Origin: Acanthaster planci
Taxonomy: Eukaryota > Echinodermata > Asteroidea > Valvatida > Acanthasteridae
Assembly: GCF_001949145.1 (NCBI RefSeq)
Contig: NW_019091366.1
Span: forward strand, 1,933,039-1,997,038
DNA length: 64,000 bases
Direction of reading: 5' to 3'
The notes under the pieces are model-generated. The model made no database searches. It was not told the origin of the DNA and was given only the letters and a program-made list of their open reading frames with translations. Shown one piece after another: positions 24,601-35,569 of this stretch; position 1 is the stretch's first letter, and every line of letters starts with the position of its first letter. Made by a program: the position numbers and the translations under genes.

Positions 24601-27600
24601 ACAGTAGCTTCATTTTGTTCAGCAGGTATAACATGCATACCAGTGAGCAATCACGTTCCAAACTTTTACACACAGGTATAGCAAATTTGCTGCACAATTT
24701 TGTTTTTGTACAGCAAAACATTGATTGTTATGTATCGTAAATGCAAAATAGATGATCAAAAGTAGAAACTGGGGTCCAGGCTTTTTAGTAGGTAGAGCAG
24801 GGACGATCAATTTTTTGTTTGTGGCATAAGAATGAAAAATACTTACAGCCAGATGAAGGCCAAATTCAGTGAACTTTGTCGTACATCGTATCTGGGGACT
24901 TTGGTTATTTGAATTTGACTTTACTTTCAGTTGAAAAAATTTGTGCGATAACAATATGCCTGCAGCGTCGCTACATTTCATCACTAGCCACGTGCACGCA
25001 ATCAAGCCCCAGTCAGAAAGCTTATGCTTGTCCACAGCAGGCTTCCAGAGCTACGGCTATACATCTATCATTACAGCATCTCTACGCATTTTTACTGCAG
25101 TGAAGACACTGACCTATCTCACTCTACACCACAGATTTACACTGTGATAAAGTCTGGTTTCCAGTCTGTCTACTATGTATCTCTCGGCAGCGCAACGCGG
25201 CGACGGGAACCAATCTCATGCATGCTGCACATGATTTCTCCACGGCAAGAACTTTCCAAGTTGCATATACAGCCTGCCCGCGTATGCGTGTACGTGTATG
25301 TTTCGAGCGTACGGTCACTGTCATGTAGCGACCGCATCGTGGGATTTTCATCCTGTTTTGACTTATTTTACTAATAACAGTTCAGCTAACTGTTTATCAA
25401 AGGTCCCCAAAGATTTTCTAATTCTTTGACTGGAAATATCCATCGAAATCTGTATCGCAAATTGCATCCGGGAACTGTGATGTAATTTAAAAACGGATGG
25501 CAGAATTGCCTAAACCCATCACAAAATGCCATGTGATGCAGAAAAACTCACTCACTGCAAAGATCACAATTCCAGCGACTAGGAAAGTCTTGTATTGAAA
25601 TGTCTCAACCGCAAGTCAACAGAGAAAGCAAAAATCCTTGAATTCCTTGACTACGTACCTGTCAGTGATTTGTCTCTGTCCATTAATGACTGGGTTGTCT
25701 GGAATGCAGGTGACCATTTTGGTCCCTGAGGCCATTATCTTAGTGGCTGTTTCCGCATACAGCTCTTGATACCTAAAGTGAAAGTCCGAAATAATATCAT
25801 ACTGATACAAAAACACTTCAGCAACCCATCCACAAATCTCCTGCACGCTCGTTCAATCTCTCAACCCATTGTGTTCCTAAGCAAGATATTTGATTGTCAT
25901 AGCGTCCATCTATAGAGAAAACACAACTTTCCTTGAAAGGACTACGGACAGGTACTCCTCAAGGAAATAGTAACAATGGAAAGAGGACAACCGTCTCCAA
26001 ACTAGAAAAGTTGCCCTTTGCATACAAATGTTTCAGCATCCAATGATTTGATTAATAACTTCCTAAATTAAAAGTTCCCCTTTCATCATAAGACATTCAT
26101 TTGGTTTTTACAAACTAGTTTCCTGCAGTTTTACCTGTCTAATGTATTCCTATCTCTGAAGCAGATTCCAAGAGTTCGTCTGCAGTCAGATTCCAGGACA
26201 AAACATACTTTCTCCCCTGATGCAACAGCATCAGAGTACAAAGGAATTCTGGGTGTTGACCTCTGCTGATCCAATTCAGAATGACCAATCAGCTTTATGT
26301 CTTTCAAAATAGGATCTGGATCCTCTCTGGCAGAGCACTGGCTCAGGCACACCAAGCTAGGGCTCTGGAGGGCCGCAGCTGCTTTGAGACAATTCACTCC
26401 AGCAGCACGAGCCCCGTCTGCATGATCCATGGTATGATAGAGGTACAAGGTGCCCCTATGCCACAGGTGGATATGGTGAAACCGCTGAAGGAACGCTAGG
26501 GTACCAGGCTGAGGGGGTGTGGCAAAAGACGGAGAGGATTTTGGGTCTGAGTGGTGGTAAAAGTAGACAGGGCTTGGAAGAGACTGACAGAGGTCCATCA
26601 GGGCCTGCTTCATGCTGATGACCGTCCAATTGTCGGGCACCTTTGATATAGCATCTGCAAATGTTAACATGGGAAATGACTTTTTTTCAGCATGTGAAGA
26701 AAAATGACATCAGAGAGATTTTAACCAGTGACTTCCAGAGTTCTGTACAAGTGCTCTACCAATGCTGTGCATTGGCGATCTCCCAATCTATCATTTTGTC
26801 TTCAAACTACAAGATGGTATGTGTGTCTCAAAGTCTCTGCACTCATTAAAAAATACAACATTGCCTCTTCAGAGATCAAGAGATCAGCAACTTGACATCA
26901 ACAGTATAAACAGTACATTAAAAAAAAAACATAAAAATTACCATCACTGCATGACCCGTGTGAGATGATAATAATGCGCCCCCATGGGTTGCACGATGTC
27001 CAGGTCTGTAGGACTTCCCTGGTACCCTCAAGGGATCGGTTAGTTCCATCTTCCTTTTGTTGACAAATGCCCTCCCACTCGATGAAGAGAGCAGGAACTT
27101 CGAACTGACAAAAGAATGCATACAGTAATGCACAGTGGGCTAACTTGTTTTAAATGTGAAATAGAACATTTGATTGGAATTCCATCAAGTTTATTTCATT
27201 GGTTTATTCTAAAATTGCAACTCATCCAAAGCTGTCTACTGACTCAATTGTATGATCAACAGAAACAAAGCTGAATATCATTTCCTTCACAATGCCCTTT
27301 GTAGCATTCATGTCTGAATTACCTTATAGTCCACATCATCAGCGACCAATTTGACCTGGATATCTTGAAGACTTATGCCCTCCTCTGCCGTAGGTATCTC
27401 TGGTCTTCGTCCTGTAACATCGTCTCCAAACCATCGTGATATCCTGGCTTCACACCGAGCCCAATCATCCAATGACCTCTCGTCACAACTAAGAATGCTC
27501 TTTGCGAGAGACCATTCTTGCAACCAGTGGAGGGCAAGTGGTCCATCAGTGTTGAATTTTATGCAGCGAAACTTGCAGTTAGGAACCTGAGATAAACATT

Positions 27601-28297
27601 TCACTTCACTAGAAGTGTTGGTTGACAAATTAGCTCAATTGCAGAATACCCCACCACCCCGCATGATCAACCTCATAGCCAGGTACAAGTCCAAGTGTCA
27701 CACTCTTCTCAAAGGAGTTTCACCTTGTACCCACGTAAGCAGTCATTCCAGGGGTCGTTTTTAGAGTGGCGGGTATTCTGCAATTCCGCTGACAAATTCC
27801 TGAAAATTCTTTAGTTCTGTCATTTCCAGTGTTCACTTACCTTAGCTGATATGGACTTGACATACGACAGTCGCGTACTCTTTGACCAATTTTCATCGTC
27901 AATGACTACTCTTTTTCCTTGTTTCAGTAGAGATACAATTTTTAAGATGACCTGTCTCAATCCCAGGTCTGAATCTTCTCTGAACAGATCGACAGCTGAC
28001 ACCCTCTCATGACTCCTCTTAAGGTGGTGTTTGTAGTATGCCGTTTTCCCCTAAGGAAAAAAAATCCATGATTTTCAAAAGTTTACACCAGACACAGTGA
28101 CAATATTCTCATGTTAAAACTCTTTTTCAGTTAGCCACAATCTGTCAGAAATGCTTTTATTAATCAATAAACGGAATGATTTGACTAGCATGACTGGGCA
28201 GTTGGAATTTGGCCAAAACTAGTTACTTTCTTGATTTACCTAACTTGCCAATTACCTCCTGATCCAAAGAATCAACTTTGATCCCTGTTGATGAAGA
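21685..28297 (-). CDS. PNKP-type kinase / HAD-like protein with Ku-binding-type motif
   Basis: Nine exons join without a phase clash: 28256-28297 (tentative), 27841-28050, 27323-27586, 26942-27104, 26135-26654, 25659-25772, 24289-24483, 23242-23466 and 21685-21973. Together they give 673 residues; the 5' end is missing. Numbered from the first exon listed, GKT-AYYKHHL (15-24), LLKQGKRVVIDDENW (55-69) and EEGISLQDIQVKL (152-164) match the Walker A Lys, the IDNTNP strand and the EGF-x-EI segment of the polynucleotide kinase PNKP. A HAD-like region follows, with FIEWEG in place of DxDGT (179-184), IIIISHGS (216-223), PPQPGTLAFLQRF (273-285) and MDHADGARAAGV (302-313). Kinase before phosphatase is the T4 Pnkp order, reversed from metazoan PNKP. 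The tail has TTRGLPSWMLSQ (465-476), like the APLF/CYREN Ku-binding motif, then LLDDIF (558-563) and a terminal FLDDIF. Its likely role is in DNA-end repair, perhaps catalytically altered. I cannot name an ortholog. Confidence 0.7.
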
Positions 28298-28589
28298 CTG
28301 GAAAGAAACCCATGCCAAAATAATCCTTTGCATGTTCTTAAAAAATGGAATATACCCTAGGCCCAGTACTTTCATTAGCATAACAAGGGTAACTGTCAGA
28401 CTGTGATTTCAAACAAAGGGCTGCAGTTTACCTTTAGTTAATTTTGTTTAAAAATATGAGAAATTACACGTAACGTGTAAATGTAAGCCATTTTTGTGTC
28501 TGTCATTTTGTGCATGCGTTCCATGCATGGACTCATGGAGATAGCAAAGTCTCTCCAACTTAATGATCTTACACTTATGATCCATGACG

Positions 28590-28725
28590 GGCAGGTCCTA
28601 ACGTGCGTGACGGTACAGTCGCCAGGTCCCTTATTTGGCCACTTACTGTGAAAACCAATGAGACTGGACAATAGGTGGCGAAATTAGGGACCTGGCCGGC
28701 TACACGGTCACGCACGCAGGCCTAG
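28590..28725. repeat. Imperfect inverted repeat (fold-back)
   Basis: The arm at 28590-28636 pairs imperfectly with the arm at 28680-28725. The shared blocks include ACGTGCGTGACGGT facing its complement, and AGGTCCCT facing AGGGACCT. The loop is about 43 bases. The size and layout fit a small fold-back transposon or a hairpin-forming repeat. No terminal target-site duplication was recognised. Confidence 0.5.
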
Positions 28726-29939
28726 TTTCTGCTCCGCAAATCTTGATCAGTTGATGGGCCGCCAATCGCCATACCCTGCACCATGCCTACCCTTCCTTAG
28801 ATTAATCATGATAAACACAAGTTTGCACAAATTACAGCGAAAGGTGGTCCAAACAGCATTACTACTTCCAGGCTCTGTGCCATCAGCAGAATCAGCCACT
28901 TAATCCATGCCACTGGTGCACTGTTTCAAGTAATAACTTTTCTTGCTGGTGCCTCGTTTCACCTGGTTTGCTTCACACACACGTGTTCCACATGTTGTTT
29001 ATCAACCTGTCAAAATATGTACACAAATTGCCATCTGATCCCCGCCAACACAAATTGCTATTTTTATCGCCTGAACAGGAGGTCCAGTCACCAGACTACA
29101 TTCAAACGACCTTGCAATTAAAATTGGGTGTTGCAAATAATATTGGTTGATGCGGTTTGCGTATTTTGCGTCAAACGAGCGCCACCTCGTGATCGGTAGG
29201 CGTCAATGTGCCAATAATTTACCTGCACTTCAATGAATAAAAATATGTGCACATGTTATGAACATCCTTTGACGTTTAAAAATATTTACGACACTTTTGA
29301 GTATCTCATCTTGTAACTTAACTGCACCAAAATCTGGAAGTGAGGCTTCATTGAGTCAGTATACGATGGAAGAATGAATATCTAGGCCTACCTCAGCTGA
29401 GAAACATAAATGCAAACGACGTAATCACATGAAAATTGATGTATTCCACCCTGACACGTCCGTCGCCCATCTCCAAAATATTCTCATTCTCAAAATGGAA
29501 TTGGAAGTTTTACCAATACAATTTGAATTATTTTATTTGTTACCATAAAAAACCTTTTGGGGAGACATATTCGGTGCCATTTGAGTCACAATCCTACAGG
29601 TCCTCTGATGAAGAAAAATTTGGGGGGTAAAAAGTACCGTCCTCTCCCTCACTCAAGTTTTCAACAATTGCTGAATTGGAATCCTTCGTCGTCCTTAATG
29701 TGTCTTAAATGTCATCACATTTCACATTTATTACTCTATTCATTTATGTGGAATATAAAGGTAATTGCCAGTTCTCTACATGATTTTTGTCTGGTTTCAC
29801 AGCTTGAATCTTCAAAACCAACGATTAAATCCTCATGGATTTTAACATCAGGGAACAATATCACATGCAACAGCCATTTCGGCGTACTCTTCCCGCGTCT
29901 GTTCCCCTTTGCTTTGTTCTGTGCGACTGGAGAAGTAAA

Positions 29940-29957
29940 GCGAACGGTTGCTGATAC
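29940..29957 (+). promoter_or_regulatory. Candidate 5' UTR exon end and donor of HMGA-like gene
   Basis: The sequence GCTGATAC|GTGAGT is a good donor site at 29957/29958. It lies about 0.8 kb before a clean pyrimidine-tract acceptor at 30770, just ahead of the HMGA-like start codon. A spliced 5' UTR starting a little upstream of 29940 is therefore likely. No TATA box is evident, and the transcription start is not placed. Confidence 0.35.
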
Positions 29958-30811
29958 GTGAGTTTTTGGCCAATTTCCTCTACTTTTTTGCGTTTAAACT
30001 ATATATTTTAGGAACTGAGATCAAAACTAAAGTGCTGGATTTTTATTGTGATTTTTCGAGCGGTGTATATGTTGATTCTAAGCGCAATTTTGGGCGAAGT
30101 TTTTACCTCTATAATTTTTCGTATTTTATTTTTATTGATAAAGCTACTGGCACATGCAACATGCATCGAAGACATGGGCAATATTGTAGTTTAATGTAAC
30201 GTGAGGTGGAAGTTTTAGTGGGTTTACCTATATTTTTTCTAATTATATTACTGTATTTTTCGAAGTGTTTTGGTATATTTTAATTATGTTCACATCTTAT
30301 TTTATACAATTTTTAGTTACCCTGGATTTGCATATAGGCCCTAAAGCCAAACTTGTAGTGTTGCATGGGATGGAATTATTCATGCCTCAGAAAGTGTGGC
30401 CAAATTAAATTGTAGACTAGACCTCAATGCTATACAAGTACCAGACAGATTGGTCTAAAGACTAAAGTTATCCTTGCTTTATTTTTAAGCCAGTGATATA
30501 TTTTAAAATACATCAGACCTAATGTTACTTGGCCTAATTTATTCCATGCTAGAATAAATTTGAAAAAAAATTAAAAAGGATTCGTTGAAAGATATCCCAG
30601 CTAGCTGTTGGATGTTCTGCAAGTTTAGCTGTCTCATTGAGCAATGTGACATTGCATTGTTTATTTTTAAGTAAATAGCCTAAACAGTTTAATATTACAA
30701 AGATCAGTGGTGAAAATTGTGTCCTAGTCAAAAGGCATGTGGCTGATTCTTTTGTTTTTTTTTACCCCAGCATTTTAGTCTCCCATCAGAGTCTGTACTG
30801 AGGTGGTAGAG

Positions 30812-31198
30812 ATGGTGAAACGCAAAGCGGAAGCAACTGCAGCTGAAACCGACGGTAATGATGCAGCACCTGCTGGTGATGCACCTCCAGCCAAGAGGTC
30901 AAGGGGCAGACCTAAGGGCTCCGGCAAACCCAAGAAAGCTGTCGATCCTGACGCCCCGAAACGACCCCGCGGCAGGCCCCGCCTCAACCCACCTAAAGAT
31001 CCCAACGCTCCAAAGAAGCCCCGCGGCAGACCACCTGCAGGGACCGTCACCTCCCCCAAGAAGAAGAAGAAGGCTGCAGCTAAGGCCAAGGTCACATCCA
31101 GGTCCAGCACCCCTGGAAAGCGAGGCCGGCCCAAGAAGGTCGGCCGAAAACCCACTCCCAAGCCCCAGGAAGAGGAAGCTGACCAATCAGATGAGTAG
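30812..31198 (+). CDS. HMGA-like protein with four AT-hooks
   Basis: A 128-residue single coding exon from the ATG at 30812; the frame opens earlier only by a GTG. Four AT-hook cores bind the minor groove of AT-rich DNA: SRGRPKG, PRGRPRL, PRGRPPA and KRGRPKK, at about residues 30-36, 52-58, 71-77 and 104-110. Pro/Lys-rich linkers separate them. The tail is acidic (EEEADQSDE), as in vertebrate HMGA, and a Lys/Ala block lies near residues 85-95. The length and hook-linker-acidic-tail order fit HMGA chromatin proteins, although those usually have three hooks. The acceptor at 30770 (TTTACCCCAG) puts a short 5' UTR in the same exon. The protein is expected to be nuclear and to act on chromatin architecture and transcription. 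Confidence 0.85.
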   Translation: MVKRKAEATAAETDGNDAAPAGDAPPAKRSRGRPKGSGKPKKAVDPDAPKRPRGRPRLNPPKDPNAPKKPRGRPPAGTVTSPKKKKKAAAKAKVTSRSSTPGKRGRPKKVGRKPTPKPQEEEADQSDE

Positions 31199-34055
31199 AG
31201 AGGGTGCTATTCAGTTTGTTCCCATAACACGTCAGATATAACCCAGCCAGTCATCAGGGAGAACATTGTCTCTATGGAAACACACCAGACTGTAAAAAAA
31301 ATGCAGTGGATTGTGACTTTATTTGTTACTGGAAACCTCAAGTTGGTAAATCCCGTCATCCGTGCATGTTGTGTTTGATCTTGTTCTTCCTATACAAAGA
31401 ATGGCAACATTCAAGACCCTTGGATGAATTGTTCAGTTTAGTGTTTGGCTGTCTGTGTAATTTTACTTAAAATCTTTGTCCATTCTGACACAAAATGCTG
31501 CAATTTTTATTACCCAACTCAGCCTGATTTTTTTCCCTTTCTTTCAAAAGATGGGGTGACTCCTAAAGTTTGATTTGTCTGTTATGTACTGTATGTAACA
31601 TGTAAATGAAGCAGAAACAATGACAGGAATGAATGTAACATCTCAGATGTATAATATTTGGTTTAATTTAATTGCAAGGTCTGCTTACCCCGGCTACAGC
31701 AAGCAGTTCCAGTCAGATAAAAAGGCAGGAACTAGATTTTTTTTTCATGTAGTCTGAGGTTGAAGTAAAAGTGCTCGCATTTGCAACCAGTCTCAATTTT
31801 CAAAAAAATAATTTAATTATAATCAACATTTTGGTGAATGTGACTTGCAAATGGTTTGAGTGAAAGTTGCCTCGATACTCAGAAATTAATTACCTATAAT
31901 TGTTTAGCCATGGTACTCTTTGTATAAAGGAATTATTTCAAATAAGCAGCTCAAGCTTAATAGAAACAGAAAGCTCATCTTCTAAGGTGCATGTTTGCAA
32001 AAAACATGAATTGTGTAAATAGTTGTGAATGCCACATCAGTAAGTCAGTTCAGTATTCCAACAGCGCATGCCCAGTACGAGGCTATCCAGGAAAAGCTGT
32101 GCGCTCTCTCGAGAGTCTGGCCTATAAGCACAGCCTTACGCTGACTCATGTACGGTTGGTTCCTGAAAGACCTTGGTTTTTTGAAATACCGAAACTGGCT
32201 CATTTGATTTGTTTCTTCCAATGGAACTGTTGCTCTGTTCTTGTCTGGTACCTAGAATACCCCCGGTGTAGTATAGAGTACCAAAGTGGTTACGTAATGA
32301 GCACAATTATGTGTGTAAAAGGCATTAGCATGAGAACCAGCGCATGAACCAACACGCGAGATACTCCAATTGTTTGCACTTTACTTCCTGGTTCAAGAAG
32401 ACTCTGTAACTTATGTTTGCATCCATAATTTCCTGCCAGAGCTTGGGATTAAGTCTCTTGCCAGCACTTGCTCTACCTTGTATTTACAACTGGAGAATTC
32501 CTGATTTTAGCTGTTGACTCATAATTGGAAAGATCCCATGAAATGGTTATTCCAAGCCACGTGTGGACTTTTGTGTAGTTTAGTTTAGTAAGGGTTTGAA
32601 TGACAATAGACATGGGGAGAAAACTTTTGAAGAATATTTGACAGTTAGGTTATGAACACGTAACACTTTTGTCTTAAGCGTTGCAATCTCTTGTCACTTT
32701 ATCATGCAATTCTTTTTAAATCAGTGTAAAAAAAATTTATTCAGTGAAATTTCCTTACGATGAATACCAACAGATTTTTTTTTTTGTCACTCAATGAATT
32801 TCAGATATTGTAGTACCTTCACTGCCACTTCATTTTGAAACTTGTAACTGTATCATGCGAATGGCCTTGCTCGTACTAGGTAGCTTTGTTCACATTTGTA
32901 GCCTTGTGTTTGGGTGTAAATTGACATGTAATGCTTACACAAAATATTTAGAATCTAGATTTTGCGTGTAATTCTTTTGTCGTCAGTATGTGAAATAACT
33001 GTTACATGTTCAAAAATCCCAAGTCTTGATAAAAAATATCATTTGCATTTTAGATTAGGTCAAATAATCACTGTAAAGGATTCTTTTTCCTTTTTTTTTT
33101 CAAGTGAAAAGATTTGGAATGATGTGTCCCCCAGTAAAGAATACCCTCAAAATGTTTGTGTATAACATAAACTTGCATCTTATTTCTTGTCCTCTTTATC
33201 TCAAGTTCTTTTAACTGTATGTTTCAGTGGGTGCTTTTAAAGTTAACCAAAATTATGTAGGGAAACCTCCTCTTTTTATATTGATGCTTAATGGTTGAGA
33301 GGCTAGTGCAAACATGTTTCTTACTCTTGTTTTAGTCGTACAAAATTTAGCTTCAGTTGAAATCCCTTAATTAATTTTAGTTAGTACCGACACATGTAAA
33401 TTGAAGTATGTTTAAAATAGACCTTGTTGAGAAGATTTGAGCAGGTAAGAAATTGGTGACATCTTTTATGTGGCTTTGTAACATGCGTGCCTGCATTTTT
33501 TATGGGTGGAATAAAAAATCTAATTTCAATTATCCTGTGAGATGATCATTTTCAGAAATACTGTCTTCTAGAGTCAGAACTGAATAAGATAAATTTCATT
33601 TATCATACTAACAGTAGGAGAGGTTTACTCAGAAGTTAATCTGATGTGTGAGTACATTGTACATGTATTTTTAAAAAAAGTTATGTCATTCAAGTAACTT
33701 GTCTTCAAAACAATCCTGTTATGATTCAAAATAAGGCACATGTATGATAGCAGTTTTATGATAACAAGCCAATTGTTTCAATTGTAGGATTTAACATAAT
33801 TTTGTCCCAAATTGTGTTTTTAAAGAAAATTTTTGCATCCCTTCACAGTGACAGCTACTTAGTTCACCTTTCACTGTATTTATGATAAAACCCCAATTGA
33901 AATCTGTTTCTCATATATCTTTGTTTTTGCCTGAAAATATGACGCATTTATATTCATGTTAAAGTTTTTAGTAGTATAAAAATACAAATATTGTAGAGTA
34001 CCTGAATCTGTATTTTTCCCGTGGACAAAATAAAAGTTGTAGGTTGTAGTAAAGC
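31199..34055 (+). other. Long 3' UTR of HMGA-like gene
   Basis: About 2.8 kb of AT-rich sequence without a coding frame follows the stop codon and runs to an AATAAA at 34029-34034. An earlier AATAAA near 33510 could give a shorter form. Long, regulated 3' UTRs are typical of vertebrate HMGA genes. I saw no let-7 seed match (CTACCTC) before the proposed end. A dispersed repeat copy lies at 32274-32396. The extent is inferred from the poly(A) signals alone. Confidence 0.45.
32274..32396 (+). repeat. Dispersed repeat, copy 1
   Basis: Shares ordered blocks with 46388-46515 in the same orientation: AGAGTACCAAAG, ACAATTRTGTGTGTAAAAGG, CATTAG, GCATGAACCAACA, TTGTTTGCAC and ACTTCCTGGTTCAA. The divergence between the copies suggests an old SINE or other short mobile element. 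This copy lies in the proposed HMGA-like 3' UTR. Confidence 0.6.
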
Positions 34056-34957
34056 TTTGTTTTGAGTGTTCACAAAGAGTTCCCCCCGAAAGGGTGTGGC
34101 TTCAGGATGGGGAGGATATTTTGTATAAATTTGTGCATTTAGACCTGAAATGGCCAGTATAGTTTATGTTCAATAGACGGAGATGATTGGTGATTTCAAT
34201 TCAAGATTTCCATTTGTTTAGAGGGCAGTGTAGGGGGAATAAAACATGCAGTCCAAGATGAAGTGAATATACATTGGTCCAAATTGCCTGAGAAAAATTA
34301 CTTCAATTATACATGTTGTCACATCCCCCCAAACTAAAAAATGTCAAGAGACGATTAAAATGGCCAAGATATATTCAAATTATGCAGAGTCCTCCATTAG
34401 GCTAAAAAACCTGCAAAACTGAGTAAAATGTATGCAGACTCACGAGGGAGGGGCAAAAAATAAGTGTTTTCATCATTTTTTTTAACTTCTTAGATAGCCT
34501 ACCTCGCCTTAAACAAATTACACCTTAATTTTTACTAGTTTTAGCCAACTAGAATATTACATCGCTGAAGAAGCTATGCATAACGTCACCAGACGTTTCT
34601 GTAAGAAAGTGGAACCTAGCGCTGTCTAATTTGCATATGCACGAGGCTAATAAAAGCACAGGAAAAGGGAGAACAATCGTAGTTTGCATGGGACTTGAGA
34701 AACAGAACCAAAAAGAAATGAAGTGAAAAAAATGGCAGCAAAATGTTGGGCAAATCGATAAATGTTTCAAGTAAAATAATCATATGGTAAGTGAAAAAGT
34801 CATACTTGAAAAGAGATGTGAAATCACAATCCCAAAATGTGGTGGTACCCCATGTCCTGGTTTTCACTGATTTTTAGCACCGTGTCACCCCCTGTTTTCC
34901 TCTGCCCGGATTTTCAAGCGTTTTGAGCAGATTTGAATAAGTCGCCAAGCTCCATAG

Positions 34958-34987
34958 CACGTGACAACCGCGCGCCATTTTATAAAA
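34958..34987 (+). promoter_or_regulatory. Candidate core promoter with E-box and TATA box
   Basis: A CACGTG E-box (34958-34963), in the longer form GCACGTGAC, lies 17 bases before a TATAAAA element (34981-34987) within a GC-rich patch. A strong splice donor (CTGGAG|GTAAGT) follows at 35126/35127, about 140 bases downstream. The E-box, TATA and early donor together suggest a plus-strand transcription start near 35010-35020. Confidence 0.4.
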
Positions 34988-35389
34988 ACACGCGACGCCT
35001 TCGTGGTTATTCTTGTAGTGTGCGACCTTCTGTTTGGACGCAAGAATTTATAGTCTTACCTGCTAAAAACGAGCTTTTTCATGTGCTGTAAGCTCCCGAC
35101 TTGCGACAAAGAATCATTCACTGGAGGTAAGTATACTGAAACAGGTAAAGAGTGAAGATTTTCGACCAAGAAAAGAATGTTGCACCCTGATTTCACTTCA
35201 GTGGTTGTGGGTAGATAAAGTCTATGGGAGTCGAGAAACTTTTCTTAGTGTTTTGTAAAATTGAACTTTTTTTCTCGTCCCGGATTCATATCTTTTCAGC
35301 ATTTTTGCAATGATCGACCTTAATTTACTGGGATAATTAAATATACGATGAATAAATGGAGGCAGGATGCAGCATTCTGTCCTCAACGA

Positions 35390-35569
35390 CAGTGGCGTAG
35401 CTAGGATTTTACCAGTCAGTCTAGGGGGGGGGGCGGGGCACAAGGGGGCGCCAGCATCGGGGGGGGGGCGCCAGCTATCAGTGGTGTGGTTTTTGGGGGG
35501 CAAGTTTTCTTTGGCCTTGTTCAATATCCATCCGGTTTTTTTTCGTGGGGGGCCCCAGCTACGCCACTG
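35390..35569. mobile_element. hAT-type MITE with terminal inverted repeats
   Basis: A 180-bp element bounded by CAGTGGCGTAGCT and its exact complement AGCTACGCCACTG. The flanks CTCAACGA (35382-35389) and CTCAACAT (35570-35577) match at 6 of 8 bases, fitting the 8-bp target duplication of hAT transposons. The interior is G-rich with long G runs and has no coding capacity, so it is non-autonomous. Its complement gives a Pro-rich minus-strand open frame that is spurious. Confidence 0.7.

Larger units (their letters stand above)
28298..29957. other. Shared 5' region between head-to-head genes
   Basis: This stretch lies between the last recognised exon of the minus-strand kinase/HAD gene and the probable 5' UTR exon of the HMGA-like gene. 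The missing 5' exons of the minus-strand gene should be here. Several minus-strand donors are visible (28429-28435, 28642, 29392), but none continues in phase into the known exons with an open frame and an ATG. It also holds the imperfect inverted repeat at 28590-28725. Confidence 0.4.

Noticed and set aside
28774-28816. Minus-strand frame LVFIMINLRKGRHGAG as the missing P-loop exon
   Set aside because: It looks like the first half of a Walker A motif, but the only nearby donor (GCAGG|GTATGG) ends in phase 2 while the GKT exon starts in phase 0, and there is no good upstream start or acceptor.
34499-34505. CTACCTC let-7 seed match near the HMGA-like gene
   Set aside because: It lies past the proposed poly(A) signal at 34029 and a single 7-mer is expected by chance.
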